Source: DATJUF01 sp035524095
GTDB lineage: Bacteria; Desulfobacterota; Binatia; Binatales; Binataceae
Assembly: GCA_035524095.1 (NCBI GenBank)
Contig: DATKPK010000034.1
Span: 1 to 14,000 of the forward strand
Direction of reading: 5' to 3'
Length of the DNA stretch: 14,000 nt
The notes under the pieces were generated by a model that was given only the letters and a program-made list of their open reading frames with translations, did not search any database and was not told the DNA's origin. Positions within the stretch are counted from its first letter, which is position 1, and the number at the start of each line of letters is the position of its first letter. A program made the position numbers and the translations under genes. Positions 13,316 to 14,000 of the stretch are shown piece after piece.

Positions 13316-13367
13316 TTACACCGAGTGCAAACGCCCACTCTCATAACTAGCCCGAGGAGGAAGATTT

Positions 13368-14000
13368 TTGTCCGCTGAAACCGCTCCCGAAGCGCAGTCC
13401 GCGTCAAGCAAACGCGCGGTCACGATGGAGAAACTCGTCAACCTGTGCAAGCGGCGCGGATTGGTCTTCCCGACCAGCACGATCTACGGCGGCCTCGGTT
13501 CGACTTTCGACTACGGCCCACTCGGCGTTGAGCTGAAACGCAACGTCAAAGAGGCCTGGTGGCGCGAGATGGTTCAGACGCGCGACGACGTAATTGGCCT
13601 CGACAGCGCGATTTTGCAGCATCCTCGCACCTGGGAAGCTTCGGGCCATCTGCAGAACTTTACGGACCCGTTGGTTGATTGCAAAGTTTGCAAGCATCGC
13701 TTCCGCGCCGACCATATCAGCGGCGACCGCTGCCCCGATTGCGGTGGCGAACTGACTGAGGCGCGTCGGTTCAATCTGATGTTCAAGACCTTTATGGGTC
13801 CGGTCGAGGATTCGGCCAATGTGGTCTACCTTCGGCCCGAGACCGCGCAGGGCATTTTTGCCAATTTCGCCAACGTGATCGATACGCAACGGGTGAAGCT
13901 GCCGTTTGGTATCGCCCAGACTGGCAAATCATTCCGCAACGAAATCACGCCTGGTAATTTCATTTTCCGCACCTGCGAGTTCGAGCAGATGGAGATGGAA
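13368..14000 (+). CDS. glyS: Glycyl-tRNA synthetase, one-chain alpha2 type, 3'-truncated by window edge
   Basis: This class II aminoacyl-tRNA synthetase charges tRNA-Gly. The 211 residues seen start with an Ala/Ser-rich tail, then VTMEKLVNLCKRRGLVFPTS, YGGLGSTFDYGPLG, and HPRTWEASGHLQNFTDPLVDC. A CxxC...CxxC zinc-binding insert follows, then RPETAQGIF, and class II motif 2 FRNEITPGNF ... REF-like CEFEQMEME. This is the homodimeric form shared with archaea and eukaryotes, not the two-subunit glyQ/glyS form common in proteobacteria. The TTG start at 13368 is supported by GAGGAGG seven bases upstream (13354-13360); the ATG at 13425 is the fallback. The frame continues past the window end. Motif 3 and the anticodon-binding domain lie outside. 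Confidence 0.96.
   Translation, partial: MSAETAPEAQSASSKRAVTMEKLVNLCKRRGLVFPTSTIYGGLGSTFDYGPLGVELKRNVKEAWWREMVQTRDDVIGLDSAILQHPRTWEASGHLQNFTDPLVDCKVCKHRFRADHISGDRCPDCGGELTEARRFNLMFKTFMGPVEDSANVVYLRPETAQGIFANFANVIDTQRVKLPFGIAQTGKSFRNEITPGNFIFRTCEFEQMEME

Overview
The window looks like ordinary chromosome from a GC-rich Gram-negative (diderm) bacterium. Two lipoproteins with lipoboxes, an RlpA-like cell-wall protein, a Spy/CpxP-like periplasmic protein and a sigma-54-type promoter all point that way. The gene mix (one-chain alpha2-type glycyl-tRNA synthetase, def-fmt-rsmB operon, rpe, plsY, PII protein) suits an environmental proteobacterial or deltaproteobacterial-like lineage. The sequence alone does not allow a closer placement. 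No phage, transposase, CRISPR array or toxin-antitoxin locus was seen.

Layout. 1-1769 is the 3' four-fifths of the replication-restart helicase gene priA, followed by a convergent YbjQ/UPF0145 gene (minus). At 2316-4091 an alpha/beta hydrolase and a lone ABC ATPase lie in the same frame, separated only by one TGA. At 4179-7106 a translation operon runs def, fmt, rsmB (peptide deformylase, Met-tRNA formyltransferase, 16S rRNA m5C methyltransferase). The genes overlap, and three consecutive strong inverted repeats sit exactly at the fmt/rsmB junction and inside the first 46 codons of rsmB. An RlpA-like lipoprotein (minus) follows.

From 7700 onward an AT-rich intergenic stretch with an extended -10 promoter leads into rpe, then tRNA-Pro(CGG), then plsY. 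The plsY frame has no ATG/GTG/TTG that would include its first membrane helix, so a CTG start is suspected. A 317-base intergenic region carries a close match to the sigma-54 promoter consensus and drives glnB (PII, Tyr51 conserved), which ends in a hairpin terminator.

At 10346-12119 an ECF sigma factor, a membrane anti-sigma factor with a zinc-binding HxxxCxxC motif and a Spy/CpxP-like periplasmic protein form a tight operon. This arrangement resembles the CnrYXH-type envelope or metal stress switch. It is followed by terminator-like hairpins, a small lipoprotein (minus), a YfcE-like metallophosphoesterase, and the 5' part of glyS, which runs off the window.

Most of the window is well-known housekeeping. 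The points most worth a second look are the tandem palindromes in the rsmB coding start, the sigma-54/PII promoter, the unusual plsY start, the same-frame hydrolase/ABC junction, and the ECF/anti-sigma/Spy-like module.
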